Assembly: GCA_958430865.1 (NCBI GenBank)
Contig: CAUDNR010004378.1
Span: 31,776-95,775, forward strand
Direction: 5' to 3'
Source of the DNA: Entrophospora sp. SA101
Lineage: Eukaryota; Glomeromycota; Glomeromycetes; Entrophosporales; Entrophosporaceae
Length of the DNA stretch: 64,000 bases
Shown here: one piece after another, positions 22,710 through 34,406 of the stretch
Layout of the letters: each line of letters begins with the position of its first letter
How positions within the stretch are numbered: the stretch's first letter is position 1
Notes under the pieces: generated by a model
What the model was told of the DNA's origin: nothing
Databases searched by the model: none
The model's input: only the letters and a program-made list of their open reading frames with translations
Made by a program: the position numbers and the translations under genes

Positions 22710-23430
22710 ATGGCAACTACAACTACTGATCAAAACAATCCAACTAATTCCACCACACTCACTGCAACAACAACAACTACATCAACAACAATTACAACAG
22801 CATTTGTTGAACCAGTCAAAGCAACAACTATTACTACCACTACCTTAGTTGCTCAAAATCCAACAGCAGCATTAGAAAAATTTAAAAAACCTGATTCTTC
22901 AAAAGGTATATAAATCTAAGTCTAGAATGAGTTGATCCTTTTTTTTTATTTTTACTCAAAGAAAACTCCCCAAATCTATTATATTTTAATTCAAAATAGT
23001 TGTAATACGATTTAGAGCAATAGGTAATGCACCAATACTAAAACAATTAAATTATAAAATAAATGCTGCAAACAAGTTTCAAGCTGTGATTAAATTCTTA
23101 AGAAAAGAATTAAATTACAAGACTTCGGATCCTTTGGTATGAGTTGATTTTTATTTTTTAAATTTAAAAAAAAAAAATAGGGGAAAAAAAAACTAATTAA
23201 TCATTACTTTACATGTAAATAAGTTTGTATATATAAATAGTGCATTTTCACCAGCTCCTGATGAGATTGTTGCGAATTTATTTAAGGTAAGTAGATAGAT
23301 GATTTTAAGGATTTATAAATTTTGAATTTTGATGATTTAATCATTTTTTTCCCAATAATCTTCTTAGTGTTTTAGCACTGATGGAAGACAGCTTATAGTA
23401 AATTATTGTACAACTGCAGCATGGGGTTAA
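22710..23430 (+). CDS. ATG12: ATG12, ubiquitin-like autophagy conjugation protein
   Basis: Four exons (22710-22905, 23000-23136, 23224-23286, 23368-23430) encode about 152 residues. ATG12 is activated by ATG7, passed to ATG10 and joined to ATG5 through its C-terminal glycine. The ATG12-ATG5/ATG16 complex then lipidates ATG8 on forming autophagosomes. Seen here: a Thr-rich disordered leader (residues 1-60), then the ubiquitin fold with IRFRAIGNAPILKQ, AVIKFLRKEL, YINSAFSPAPDEIVANLFKC and the end LIVNYCTTAAWG. The terminal Trp-Gly is the conjugation site and is followed directly by the stop, as in the family, with no processing tail. Splice phases join without error. It looks intact. Confidence 0.95.
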
Positions 23431-23470
23431 AGAAAGAGAAAAGAATGGGAATGAATAATTGACAATAGTA

Positions 23471-23502
<32 letters not shown>

Positions 23503-25313
23503 AATAATATATTTATAGATTTTTTTTTATAAATATATTTTTTATTTGTAATAATTAATAACATATTTTTCTCTTCAAAGATTTTATATAGAATGCAAAT
23601 ATTTAATTTTAGATGTTATATATATATACTTGAAATTTTTAACAAATAATATTTAATATAGCTATTATTATTATTATAATAGTAATAGGTAGATATATAT
23701 AATTGATATTTCTTTTAAAAAAATTTTCTATTGTTTTTTAAATTATCATTTGGATATTACTTTTATGTTTTACTCTTTAAATAAATTTAGATGTTCACTT
23801 CCGTTTATTCATTCATTTGTTAAATAATTTTTTGATTTTTGTTATTGTTGCCAATATACACACTTCCAATCAATTAACTACAAATACCTAGATAAAAGCG
23901 AGAACCTTTATTGTATTGGTTTTTTTTTAAAAAAAATTAATTTTACAAGTTCTCTGCACCTTATAACTTACCCTTGTATGAGTTTTTCGGATCCTTAGTT
24001 TTTAACTAATTTTTATAAATTCTTAATTCAAATCATCGACCGACTAAATTCTAGTCCTAAGTAAAAGCTTCGCCAAACAGGAGAAATAGATAAAGCCTTC
24101 AGCAAGCAACATTTCGTCAAATGAAATGAACAAAATCTTTGATCTGTCACCAAAAGCACTATTGTATCATGTCTATTACAGTATTCATAATAAATAAACT
24201 GTATCGTCCAAGTAATAATAATAATACTAAGATCCATGCAGAAATGAAACCAATTTTGAAAAAAATTACTGACAAGTAAAAATGAGAAAATTTGGCCAGA
24301 TTTGGAAAATGAACCCTTGATATTTTTGTTAAATTTTAATCTGGGCCTCCTTTCTGTATAGGTTGAAGGTTCCATCGTCAAGTGGCAGTGGAAAATTCTA
24401 GAATCTCTACTTGGCACACTTCCCAATTGTGTACAATCACTGTTCGAAATTCAATCGGCGGAATCGGCGTGCACTAACCAAATATGGAAATTAACCGCAG
24501 ATAATTTCTAAAATTAGATTAGTTTATGTAAAGGCGCAGTCGAATTTCGAACACTGTGTACAATTGCGGGTTTGTAAAGTTCCCTAAAAATCGTTTCTGA
24601 AAGATAAAATGAACATCCAACATATTGAACTTAGGTGTCAGATTTCATGGAACTATTCTTTAACACTTATGCTGGGTTCCTTCCATTAACACCTTTGGGA
24701 TGGAGTCTGAGCATAAGAGAAACTTCAATAGGTTCTTTGGGAAAAATCCAAATGTAATTTCAATAAAGTTCATGGATCGCTGTCCTCCACCATTGACTTT
24801 CCATTACATCGTACCCTTTGGAGACATTAACCTTTTATTTTCAGAGAATAACAATAATTATTGTAATATTTTAATATCTGAACCTAGTTGTATTTGGATC
24901 CCCCAATTAACATATTAATAAGAGCTGATGTCAAGACAGTAACCCAGCCAATCGTCTTTTCCATTTAATATTGTTATAAACTAATGCAAGTCCTTCGAAT
25001 TTCAGCCTTGCGAATTAATTTAATAAAAAACCCCCAAGTTCATAATAAAAACCAACCATCATATTTTACATTGTCTTGAGAATGCTCAAATATTTGCATA
25101 TTAGCCTACCATTAATCACAAAGGTTCTTTCCAAAAACAAAACAGCACATGCACCTTCTACCATTTGACAAACAACTGGAGTTTCTAGATAAATGATATA
25201 TGTCCTCCACTTGCCACAAATAATTAATAATTTATATAAGATATTATTGTTAGTATTTATAATAATGATAATAATAGAAAATTCCAAGTCATGTTAGGGT
25301 GTTAGACACAAGT
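23431..25313. other. Intergenic between ATG12 and hAT copy 1
   Basis: About 1.9 kb with no supported gene. It has a GAT trinucleotide run (about 23473-23512), AT-rich sequence and the 119-bp MITE at 24438-24556. Several 60-130 residue ORFs here lack any domain. Confidence 0.5.
24438..24556. mobile_element. 119-bp hAT-type MITE with perfect 8-bp TSD, copy 1
   Basis: The ends are inverted repeats: CACTGTTCGAAATTC at the left and GAATTTCGAACACTG at the right. The octamer TGTACAAT flanks it on both sides (24430-24437 and 24557-24564), the 8-bp target duplication expected of hAT elements. It has no coding capacity. Its length and internal words (GATAATTTCTAAA) match the element at 54857-54975. 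Confidence 0.85.
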
Positions 25314-26161
25314 TAGAGGCCTGCACAGGTCATCATAATTGAATGATTACCCTGTATAAAAAAATAATTTGCAACCCGAACCCAACTTGTACACAAAAAA
25401 TTATAAAAATCTCAACCCGAACCCGACTTGTACACAAAAAATTTCAATCCAAACCCATTTTTTATTAACAACGTTGTAACACAATTTTATTTAAAAAATA
25501 ACTTTTGCAATTGTTAATTACAAGAAAGAAAATTTTACTATAATGAGCTTCTTAATACAAGAATACTATTAATTGTTTGTGGATTTAAATTTGAGTAAAG
25601 CTCATTAACTGTAAGTCCAGCTGCACTAAACTCTCTTTCACTAGGTGCACTGGAACATATAATAGGCAGCAAGCCTTGAAAGTCTTGGATAAACATGTTG
25701 ATGGTCTTTCCATCATTCTAAAATATTAAAGTTATCATCTTTTTGTATTTTTGTTGATAAATACAAATCAACTTCATCTTTGCCATCATCATCATCACTA
25801 TCATCATAATATTTGCTAAAATCACCTAACTCTACATTTGAATTTGAAGTTGAAATTGTAGTTGATGATATTGCTTGCATAGAATTATCATCATTATTAC
25901 TGTCAGCATCAACACTATCATCATTAATTGTTGGATTACCATAATGTCTTTTAATTTCATTTTTTACCCAGATAGCATCATCAGACTCCAATTTTTTCAA
26001 TTTTTTCATAAGAGGATTGAAAAAACTGGCTAATATATATATATATAATTCATTTAAATTCATGTCAATTCGGGTCAAACTCGGGTCATAATTACAACCC
26101 GAACCCAACCCAAAGTTATTTGATGTTAAGACCAACCCGCCCAACCCAATGCAGGCCTCTA
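25314..26161 (-). mobile_element. Non-autonomous hAT element, copy 1 (chimeric, no TSD)
   Basis: Terminal inverted repeats TAGAGGCCTGCA / TGCAGGCCTCTA bound 848 bp. Subterminal CCCGAACCCAAC motifs repeat in both ends, as in hAT elements where transposase binds. A minus-strand remnant encodes the hAT C-terminal dimerisation region: NFNILE then a TGA in place of the Trp codon, WKDHQHVYPRLSRLA, a frameshift, and SAPSEREFSAAGLTVNELYS. The flanking octamers differ (ACACAAGT left, ATTAGGAC right). The left third diverges from copy 2 while the right part and its flank are identical. Confidence 0.85.
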
Positions 26162-26926
26162 ATTAGGACTAAATTGGGATTTGAGAGAAGTAGGTTGCCA
26201 ATATATTCTGCAAATCAGCAATTGATGTATATAGAGGCTACCAAGACGGTCTTGTTATAGGCGAGGCAATTTTTATTTTTTAAAGAGGTTCTTAAAGAAG
26301 TTATTTATAGAAACTCACAACGGAACACATGAAAAGGACGGGCAATGGTACGGGTGCTCTGCAAAATAGTATAAAAAAGGACTGGCAATTAACAAGGTAC
26401 AGGTGTGGCACAGTGACCCGTCCCCTGTCCTTTTCCAGCATCCCAACAACTATGTTTAAATCAAAATTTATAAAACGAACGATTCTGCAAGGTCTTCTCT
26501 TAAAATATTTAGAATATTTATCTAGTTGGATTGTTTTACCAAGAGTCGTAGAAATTTTAGATTTTTTTTTTTATTGTTTGTTAATATATACTAATACTAA
26601 TATATAAAATTTATATTATTTTTTTTTTCCGATGTTATTTTTATTGGTTATTTCAAATAAATTACATAGTAAAATAAATAAGCAATTGAAAAAAAAACAA
26701 TTACCTCCCGTATCTAATTGAATTAGACCACGACAGTATATAATTTATATTATATTTCCATTTATAGTCATACACAAAATAATTTCTATGTACTAAAGTT
26801 TAATTTATTAATTATTAACTTAGTTTTAATTAGATACATGATGCACGATTAATTACATTAAATGAATTTTATAAATTAGTAATTTTTTTTCTATTTATTT
26901 TTAAAAATTAAACATTTTACTATCAG
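26162..26926. other. Copy of the hAT-to-RPC1 3' flank
   Basis: Identical in sequence and spacing (offset 18406) to 44568-45332. It includes a short inverted repeat of GAAAAGGACGGG / CCCGTCCCCTGTCCTTTTC (about 26333-26430). A 92-residue ORF covers it but has no domain and is not claimed. Confidence 0.6.
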
Positions 26927-27475
26927 CTATAAAACTTGTGATGAATCATATAAGAAATTTACGTGGTGTTCACTATTATCAAATAATAATTTTCTTCTTT
27001 GTGGCCTTTCATCACCTAAGTGGGATTTTCTTATCAACTTAAATAATCCTGTCCCAAGTTGCATTGGTATACCCATGATAATTGATTCACTAACACCCTC
27101 AAGACAATCTGTTTTACCATGCAAAGCTGCATCAAATAAATGATCTGTTGTTTTTTCAAATGATGCCAACATCAGCACACTACTCTTCATATCTGATATA
27201 CCAAATCTATGAATTCCCAACACCTCTCCCTATAATTTACAGATTAAAAAAATATAAACACACATATATGTAATCAATAACTATATAACAATCACCTTAC
27301 CTTATATGTCATAATATCACCCAGTAACATAACATGTCTTGGGTCAATGTTCATACCATGGCGACCCATAGTATATTGAATTTCTTGAATGATTGTATTC
27401 CTAAGTTTAAGAAAAAAAAATCTTATAATTTTTCTAATCAACAAAATCAAATAAATGAAAAAATTATTACCTAAA
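26927..27475 (-). pseudogene. Duplicated last two exons of RPC1
   Basis: Exons 27400-27301 and 27229-26927 encode [40 protein letters not shown] and the C-terminal end of the RNA polymerase III largest subunit, with the natural stop. They are identical to 45333-45881 at offset 18406. Upstream sequence stops inside an intron at 27475, where the large duplication (arm 2) begins. A non-functional fragment. Confidence 0.95.
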
Positions 27476-28225
27476 GGTCTTAGCTTCAAAATGTCATCTT
27501 GTTTTTTTGGTCACACATTTCCATTTTTGGAGGAATTAAAGGATTTGCAAGACTAATAAAAGCTGTAGGGACTAGGTGTCCTGCACTATACAGTCAGGGA
27601 ATATACCAAATATAGAAATCAATTCTAGATTTTTTGCCGATCATCTCATATATGATGCAGATATTTAGAGGTAAATAATCTTGATTCAGATATTCTCAGC
27701 ATATAGTGGAAAATCATCAGATATGTGTAATAATTAATTAGCTTATTTTTTCTAAAGTTTGTATGAATTTATTAGATTTATGAAAGTTTTACTAATCCTC
27801 CATAGGGTGTCTAGGTGAAGATACAGTAGAACTTTTTCAGCATGCCTTTGTAATCTTTTGAGTAATAATTCAAGCCCAAAAGTTAAGCCATAGTCAACCA
27901 GAATGATACTTCATAACATCGCCATTTAACAAGAATCAGAAAATTGTAAAAATTTATTATTTCAAAATATTGTTACAAGATAAAAATAAAATAAGGATAA
28001 AATAAAAAAGATAAATAAAAAGGTAATGAATAAATTTATAGTGAGGATTAAATTAGTCATTCATCAATCCTTTCTTCTACTATTGTTACTAGAATCTAAT
28101 TTCATTAATTAATTAATTAATATTGTTAGTAATAAATTAATTTTCAATTAATTAATAATGAAATTTATCCACCACCTTTTTTAAAGTCAACATTTAGAGA
28201 ATCAAGATTATTTAACAAATTATCA
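27476..28225. other. Kinase B 3' flank, arm 2
   Basis: No gene. Starts at the duplication edge; contains the right half of the inverted-repeat element (through about 27594, GTGTCCTGCACTATA) and the kinase B 3' flank. Confidence 0.6.
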
Positions 28226-29683
28226 TTACTTGTATAAATTTTTAGATTTAGCAATCTCACCATCTAAAATTCTACTTGTGTGATATGCATCTGGGTGTGA
28301 TTTGTGTGCTGGTTGTGAACCACTACTACCACTACTAGTAGTATTATTATCATTTTTAAAAATTTCATTATGTTTGTTTCTAACAAAAATAGCAAGCTCT
28401 TCACTAGTTGGTCTTTTTGATGGATACACATCCCAGCATCTCTTCATCATTTGTGCATAATCATCAGGTATTTCAGGTAATATTGGTGGTCGTAAACCTT
28501 TTTCACATATATCAAAAATCAAATGATAATCATGAGCTTTATCATCAAATGACGGATGACCTGCAAATATTTCCCACATTAACATCCCAACACTATAGAT
28601 ATCTGTTTCTTTTGTTTTCTTTTTGCCTCTAAGTAGCTCAGGTGCAATATATGGTACAATTCCATAGACTTTATTTGATGACTTTTCACCAACTGGTCCA
28701 CATAATCCCAAATCTGTAATACAACAATAGCCTCCTTCCACAAGTATATTACCACTATGTAAATCACAATGGATTAAATCTTTTTTATGTATTTCATCCA
28801 ATGCAGCACATAAATAATAAAAGATTGTAATTCTATCTTTTAATGTTAAATTTAAATGATTTTTTTGCAAATAACTTCTTAAATTTCCTTCTGGGGCATA
28901 ATTTAAAACAATTGCATAATTTCCATTATCTAGGAATTTAGTTAGACCATAGCAACTAATAATCAGGGGTGATTTAATTTTACAATAATTCAATGTCTGA
29001 AAATAAATAAAATCAATTAGTATTATATAATATAGTTTTGTTTATTCTTATTTTAAATGACAACTACCAACCTCATCAAGAAAACCTTTTCCTGAATTAC
29101 TTGAATCATTTAAACTTTTTAATACTACTTTTTGTGTTCCTAAATAACTAAATTCCTTTTTACTATCATTGTAATCAGTAATTCTTCCTCTTATCCATTC
29201 TGCAATAAAAATCGAACTAAATTCACCTTCAGTTAACTTTGTTACTTTTTTAAATTGCTCAAAAGGTATCCATTCTAAAATTTGGTTTGGCAGAGATGAT
29301 ATCATTTGACATTGTTGAATAAAATTATCAATTATGTTATTTCCAGATGACCAAGTGGTGAAAAGATTCTGTAATTGTAAACTAATGCAACCTTCACAGA
29401 ATCTATCAGAATATTTTGTCAACTTACATTTGTTGCATTCTTTTGATTTTCCCAATTTATTTCTTGCATTATTTAATTCAAAATCATAAATAATCCTTTC
29501 ATTACAATATTCTTTTTCATTTTCAGAAAGTTCCTTGTTTTCTTTGACTAATGAAAAAAAATAATCTTTTCTACTTTCTTTATCAGAATTAGCCACCGCA
29601 TTATTACGCATTTCACTATTAATTTTAAACACAAATTTCTTTCTTTCTGGTGATAACAATGATAATAGTTTAACATACGACAT
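28226..29683 (-). CDS. TKL-type protein kinase B, copy 2
   Basis: Identical to the copy at 15679-17136, inverted. Exons 29683-29072 and 28996-28226. It has the same degenerate glycine loop and the same shortened C terminus. Confidence 0.88.
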
Positions 29684-30635
29684 TATATAAAAATATAAAA
29701 TTCGACTTGGTGTTTTAATGAATGTGGAGAATTTTTGAGAATAACTGTTACATTATTTATTTCTTTTAACATACATAAAAGAAAGAAAGGTTGCCTTTCT
29801 AGTCGTAGATTTTTATATTAGATATTTTGTGTAATATTTTTTTGAAATGTTTTGGTTGTACGGGAAATAATCTGGTTAAGACTTGAAACGGTAAATTCAA
29901 TGAACGAATCCCGAACCTTCTAAACATTTTGTTGTTCAACTTTAGTAAACTGGATTGTTGGAGAAGGATGAGATCAAAATCCAAAGGTAATGTGTTGTTT
30001 TTTCTTTTCCAAAAATGATAAATGGTTGTGTTTATTTTTACATCGCTGTGTCATGCGAATTCCCATTGCTATCTATTTGGAAATTTATCTATTTTTGTTC
30101 AAAACGTCAGGGTTGAGCGAAGCAGATACTTGACTGAAGAAAATCACGTTTCGCATTGGATGATTTTTGCATGGTGTCTACTGTTAGGTTTTCGTCTTAC
30201 TCTAATGTTTCAAATGGCCAAAAACCTATGGCCTTGCCTTGGAGTCTTTACTCCAGATCCCAGATCGTCAAAGACTTGTCACAAAACGTGATAGTGTTAG
30301 TATATTTTCGGGTCACGAGGGGATTCAAAAACACTTTTCATATTTTATTTTGTTGTTGTTATTATTAATATGTACAAATTTTTTTGATTTTGACCATTTG
30401 AGAGATAGTGGATGATCTGGATAGGAAAAACTTTATTTTAATTTCCAATTGATTAATCTTTGCATAGTGATTTTTTTTTTAACAATCGAAATTTGTAAAC
30501 AACTTTTGACGATGCTTATTCTTCTATAACGATAGACTTGGAAAAAAAAAATCTAATCGATCCGATTGACATTTAATCTGGGATAAATAAACACGAGAAA
30601 AAGATCAGGGCAAAGGATCTTTTTTTTTAATTAAG
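29684..30635. other. Kinase B upstream region, arm 2
   Basis: Mirror of 14727-15678. No supported gene. Confidence 0.4.
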
Positions 30636-30853
30636 AAAAACTTATAAATAATAACAGTTTAATAAAAAGATTATTCAAAAGCAGTGGTGGTGGTGGTGGT
30701 GGTGGTGGTTCGCAACAAACGCACAAATCACATCCGGATGCATATAATACAAGTAGAATATTAGATGAAGAGATTGCTAAATCTAAAAGTTTAAAAAGTT
30801 ATACAAGTAATGATAGTTCGTTAAATAATCTTGATTTTAAATCTTTTTCCTAA
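30636..30853 (+). pseudogene. Stranded kinase 3' end, arm 2
   Basis: Identical to the 14509-14726 relic: SGGGGGGGGSQQTHKSHPDA, tail and stop at 30851-30853. Together with kinase B's 3' end (27920-28330, opposite strand) it forms a second, diverged inverted pair inside the arm. Confidence 0.8.
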
Positions 30854-32455
30854 ATGTTGATTTTAACAAAGGTGAATTATTAGTTAATTAGAAATTATTA
30901 TCCATTAATTATTACTAACAATGATAGTCAAAGAAAGAATTGATGAATGATTAATTTAATCTCCACTATAAATTTATTCATTATCTTTTTATTTATCTTT
31001 TTATATTATCCTTTTTTTATTTCTTATATTGTAACCTTACTTTGAAATAATATACTTTTTACAATTTTCTGATTCTTGTTAAATGGCCAGTTAATTGCAA
31101 ATAACTTGATGTTGTCAATTAATTAGTTTACGAATCTACTTTGGTTCTCTCTTTCTTGCACCTAGATAAAATTTGTAAACACACTTAATGATACAAAGAT
31201 GGATCTTTACAATGCTCGAGGACTTCTATAAAGTTCCTTTTATTCACTTGTGACCGACTTATTCATTTACCCTTGTTACATTTATTGGTCTCGCTTTGGT
31301 TTATTTATTTGCAAATCAACTCAAGCAGCTTGTTTAATAGTCTTACGTTTACGATTACAATAACACCACCAGCATTTCCGATTAACATTTGGACAATACT
31401 TCATTGATACTCACTAGTTAACCAATGTTAGTCTTAACCTTGTTTGCTTGCTCGTTAAAGCAAATTACGTTACTAATTGTTGTTAACACTCACTAGTTAA
31501 CCAACGTTAGTCCTAACATTAGATTGCTTGTTTGCTTGCTCACCAAAGCAAATAAATGTGGTTTTTTACCAAACAAAGAAAATAAAGACAATGTTTTTAT
31601 TTTTATTTTAGAATGTCAATTATCTATTATTTGCTCTGCGAGGACCCAAGGTTATGCTTTTTCAAACGAAGACCCTTAATGAAATTTTCATTGATTACTA
31701 CAATGGGGACAAATATAAAGGTGGGTTTATTATTATTGCAAAAATACTTAATTAACCAATATTGATATTATAAAGACTTCCGTAATTAAAATTAGTTGAC
31801 CCTGGAACATAAAGTACCGATGATTTTATCTACCCCGGTCATGTATCACGTTATAAGAAATGTAGTAAATGCTGAATTTGTATTTAGCAAAAGAAAAACC
31901 CGACTCCTTGGGGACAACTGAATGAAACAAAGGAGAGATTGAGATACACAAGGAAAATATAACTAAAAAGACTTTGGAATATATATTTATAATCGTGAGC
32001 TTTGTATTTATTAGCCTTTAAAGAAATTTTACTTGCGTCGTTTTTGCAGCGAATTTGTACAATATTAGTCAAAATTTCAGATTTTAAGGGTACATAAAGT
32101 ATACGAAATACCTTTACCATACTTACCTCAGGGTTGTTCTTACCACATCTACCTCAGTTATACCAAACCCAATCCGTTCTTTGGTATAAATGTAACCATC
32201 TCATCCTAAAAAGATGGTTAGTCGACCGAGGTATTCCAAGGAACAAGAAACATGTAGGGAGCAGCGCTAATTCTTGTTTGAATAAACTATATTTATATAA
32301 AGAATTCCAATAAAAATGTTTAACTTTTACTGTTGGACCATTCGAAGTCTTTCTTTACTAATATAGATAAAATTCTACCCAATCATGATCTTTGGGACAA
32401 TGATTTGTGCAACTTTGAAACTTTTTTTTGAAAAAACGATTCAATTAAAAAATAA
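30854..32455. other. Intergenic, arm 2
   Basis: Mirror of 12907-14508, including the two-unit tandem repeat (about 31409-31551). No supported gene. Confidence 0.45.
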
Positions 32456-33448
32456 ATGATAAAAAATACACAAGAAGGTCAAAATTCACGCAAGGAAAAG
32501 GTCGAGGCTAACCGACAGCCAAAAGATTCCAGCAATATTGACGGTAACGACGACGTTAATGATAATGACGATGATAACAATAGCAACAGCGAAAATAATA
32601 GTGAATATAATAGTGAATTAATGAATTATAATAACCTTAGTGTCAGTGATATTAGTATTATAGATGGTGGGATCGATAGCACTTTTGCCAGTGATACTTT
32701 TGAAAGTTCACAAAGTGGGAGTGAAGAATGGGAAAACAGTGAATTGTGGGGAAGTATAAAAGAGGAAGAGGAAGAAGAGGAAGAAGAGAAGGAAGGGGAG
32801 GAAGGGGAGGAAGAGGGGAGAAAAGATTATAATGGTTCACCGGTAGATAATGGTAATAATAATTTAGCAAACTTCAACAAAAATCAGATTGAAAGAGATT
32901 CACAATTAACCAAAGCTCCTTCGAATGAAATATCTTCAGTAAAATTTAGTGTTTTAAAGTTCATTTTTAAATTATTAGTAAGAATAACGAAATCAAACAA
33001 AATGATTTTTGTAATCAACATATTATGGTATTCAATGTTGTTGAGTAAAGTATATTATAAATCAAATGATTTTATTAAAAATTATTCTAATAAAAATTAT
33101 TTCCCCAATAGTAGATTTTATTTTAAATTGATTTATAATAATGCTGATTTTAATAGATTAGAAAATCTTTCAGATAATTTAATTAAAAAATTGTCAAGTT
33201 CAAACTTTTCATTTTTATTTTTAAGTATGATTGGATTACTTTATAAAGATCTATCAATACAAAAAATTATTTTATTATCATTAATTATTTCAAATATTAA
33301 TTTAGCTTCATTTCACATTATTTATTATAAAGCTGGAAGATGGAATAATAAATATTTTTATGAGTTTGGTTTACCAGGTATTTTAATCTCAACTTTTAAT
33401 ACTATAGCATATATAAACACTGTTTCTAAGTCAAAGTCTTTATTTTAA
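32456..33448 (+). CDS. Acidic membrane protein of unknown function, copy 2
   Basis: Identical to 11914-12906. The Glu tract is encoded by GAGGAAGAGG-type repeats at about 32760-32820, which leaves the opposite strand open as a Pro/Leu-rich shadow. Confidence 0.7.
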   Translation: MIKNTQEGQNSRKEKVEANRQPKDSSNIDGNDDVNDNDDDNNSNSENNSEYNSELMNYNNLSVSDISIIDGGIDSTFASDTFESSQSGSEEWENSELWGSIKEEEEEEEEEKEGEEGEEEGRKDYNGSPVDNGNNNLANFNKNQIERDSQLTKAPSNEISSVKFSVLKFIFKLLVRITKSNKMIFVINILWYSMLLSKVYYKSNDFIKNYSNKNYFPNSRFYFKLIYNNADFNRLENLSDNLIKKLSSSNFSFLFLSMIGLLYKDLSIQKIILLSLIISNINLASFHIIYYKAGRWNNKYFYEFGLPGILISTFNTIAYINTVSKSKSLF

Positions 33449-33556
33449 ATGATGATGATAATGATAATAAAAAATTCAATTAATATAAATATCAAGGAAT
33501 TGTTTTTCTTTTCTTTCTTTCATAATTCATTTCCTAAAAAAAAATTATTGATAATA

Positions 33557-34270
33557 ATGCCTCTTGACTTCGATCAAGTCAACAAACCGGAAGAAGTTCT
33601 TCAGTTTCAACTTAACCTGCAATAATTTTATCAAAGAATCAATCAAAACACGTTTGCATTCATTAATCCGAAAATATTGAAAAAATCAAGGATAATGACA
33701 AACAGTTATCAACAAATCTTGAAAATCTCAAATTCAAAACATATCGCATTTGCTCGTAATATTTATCGGGCAAAATTCGTTATACAGAATCGTTCTTTCA
33801 AATGACAATCTGCATCCACATCTTATACCATTAATTTCATTGATCTTGCAATTATAGAAACTGATGAACCTCATACAAATGAACCTGTTGTCAACAATCA
33901 AATTCCCTTATTGTCATCAATGAAAATAAAGATGAAACAAGAAATCTCCTCGCGTTGAAGCTAAAAGGCATAAACTGATCATCAAGATATATTCTGCCAC
34001 GTCTACAATTGGATCTTCTTCTGTTACCATTGACAACGATCAAATACTACTACAGACAACAATAAAAACAATAATACTAAATCTTCATCCTCTACTGGAA
34101 ATAATAATCAACCAAACTAAAGGTTTCTTTGAGGCCGTAACCAAACAAATCACAAATCCCAAAGAAAAACCTACCAATGCTAATATTAATGAATCAATCA
34201 ATGACACTAGCAACATTTATGATAACAACGGAACTTATAACACTAATGCAATCTTTAATTTGGAATTTTA
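33557..34270 (+). pseudogene. Frameshifted gene relic, arm 2
   Basis: Same relic and same breaks as 11092-11805. It lies between the acidic membrane protein and CLU1 on the same strand. Confidence 0.5.
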
Positions 34271-34406
34271 TTTATCATTTCGAGTGGAAATTTTTGATTG
34301 TATCACAAAATCATTTTTTTTTGGTTAATCGATTTTAAATAATCAAGATTTCAAAAAAAAAAAAAGATTTTTAAAAAAATACCAACATTGTAAATATATA
34401 CAGAAC

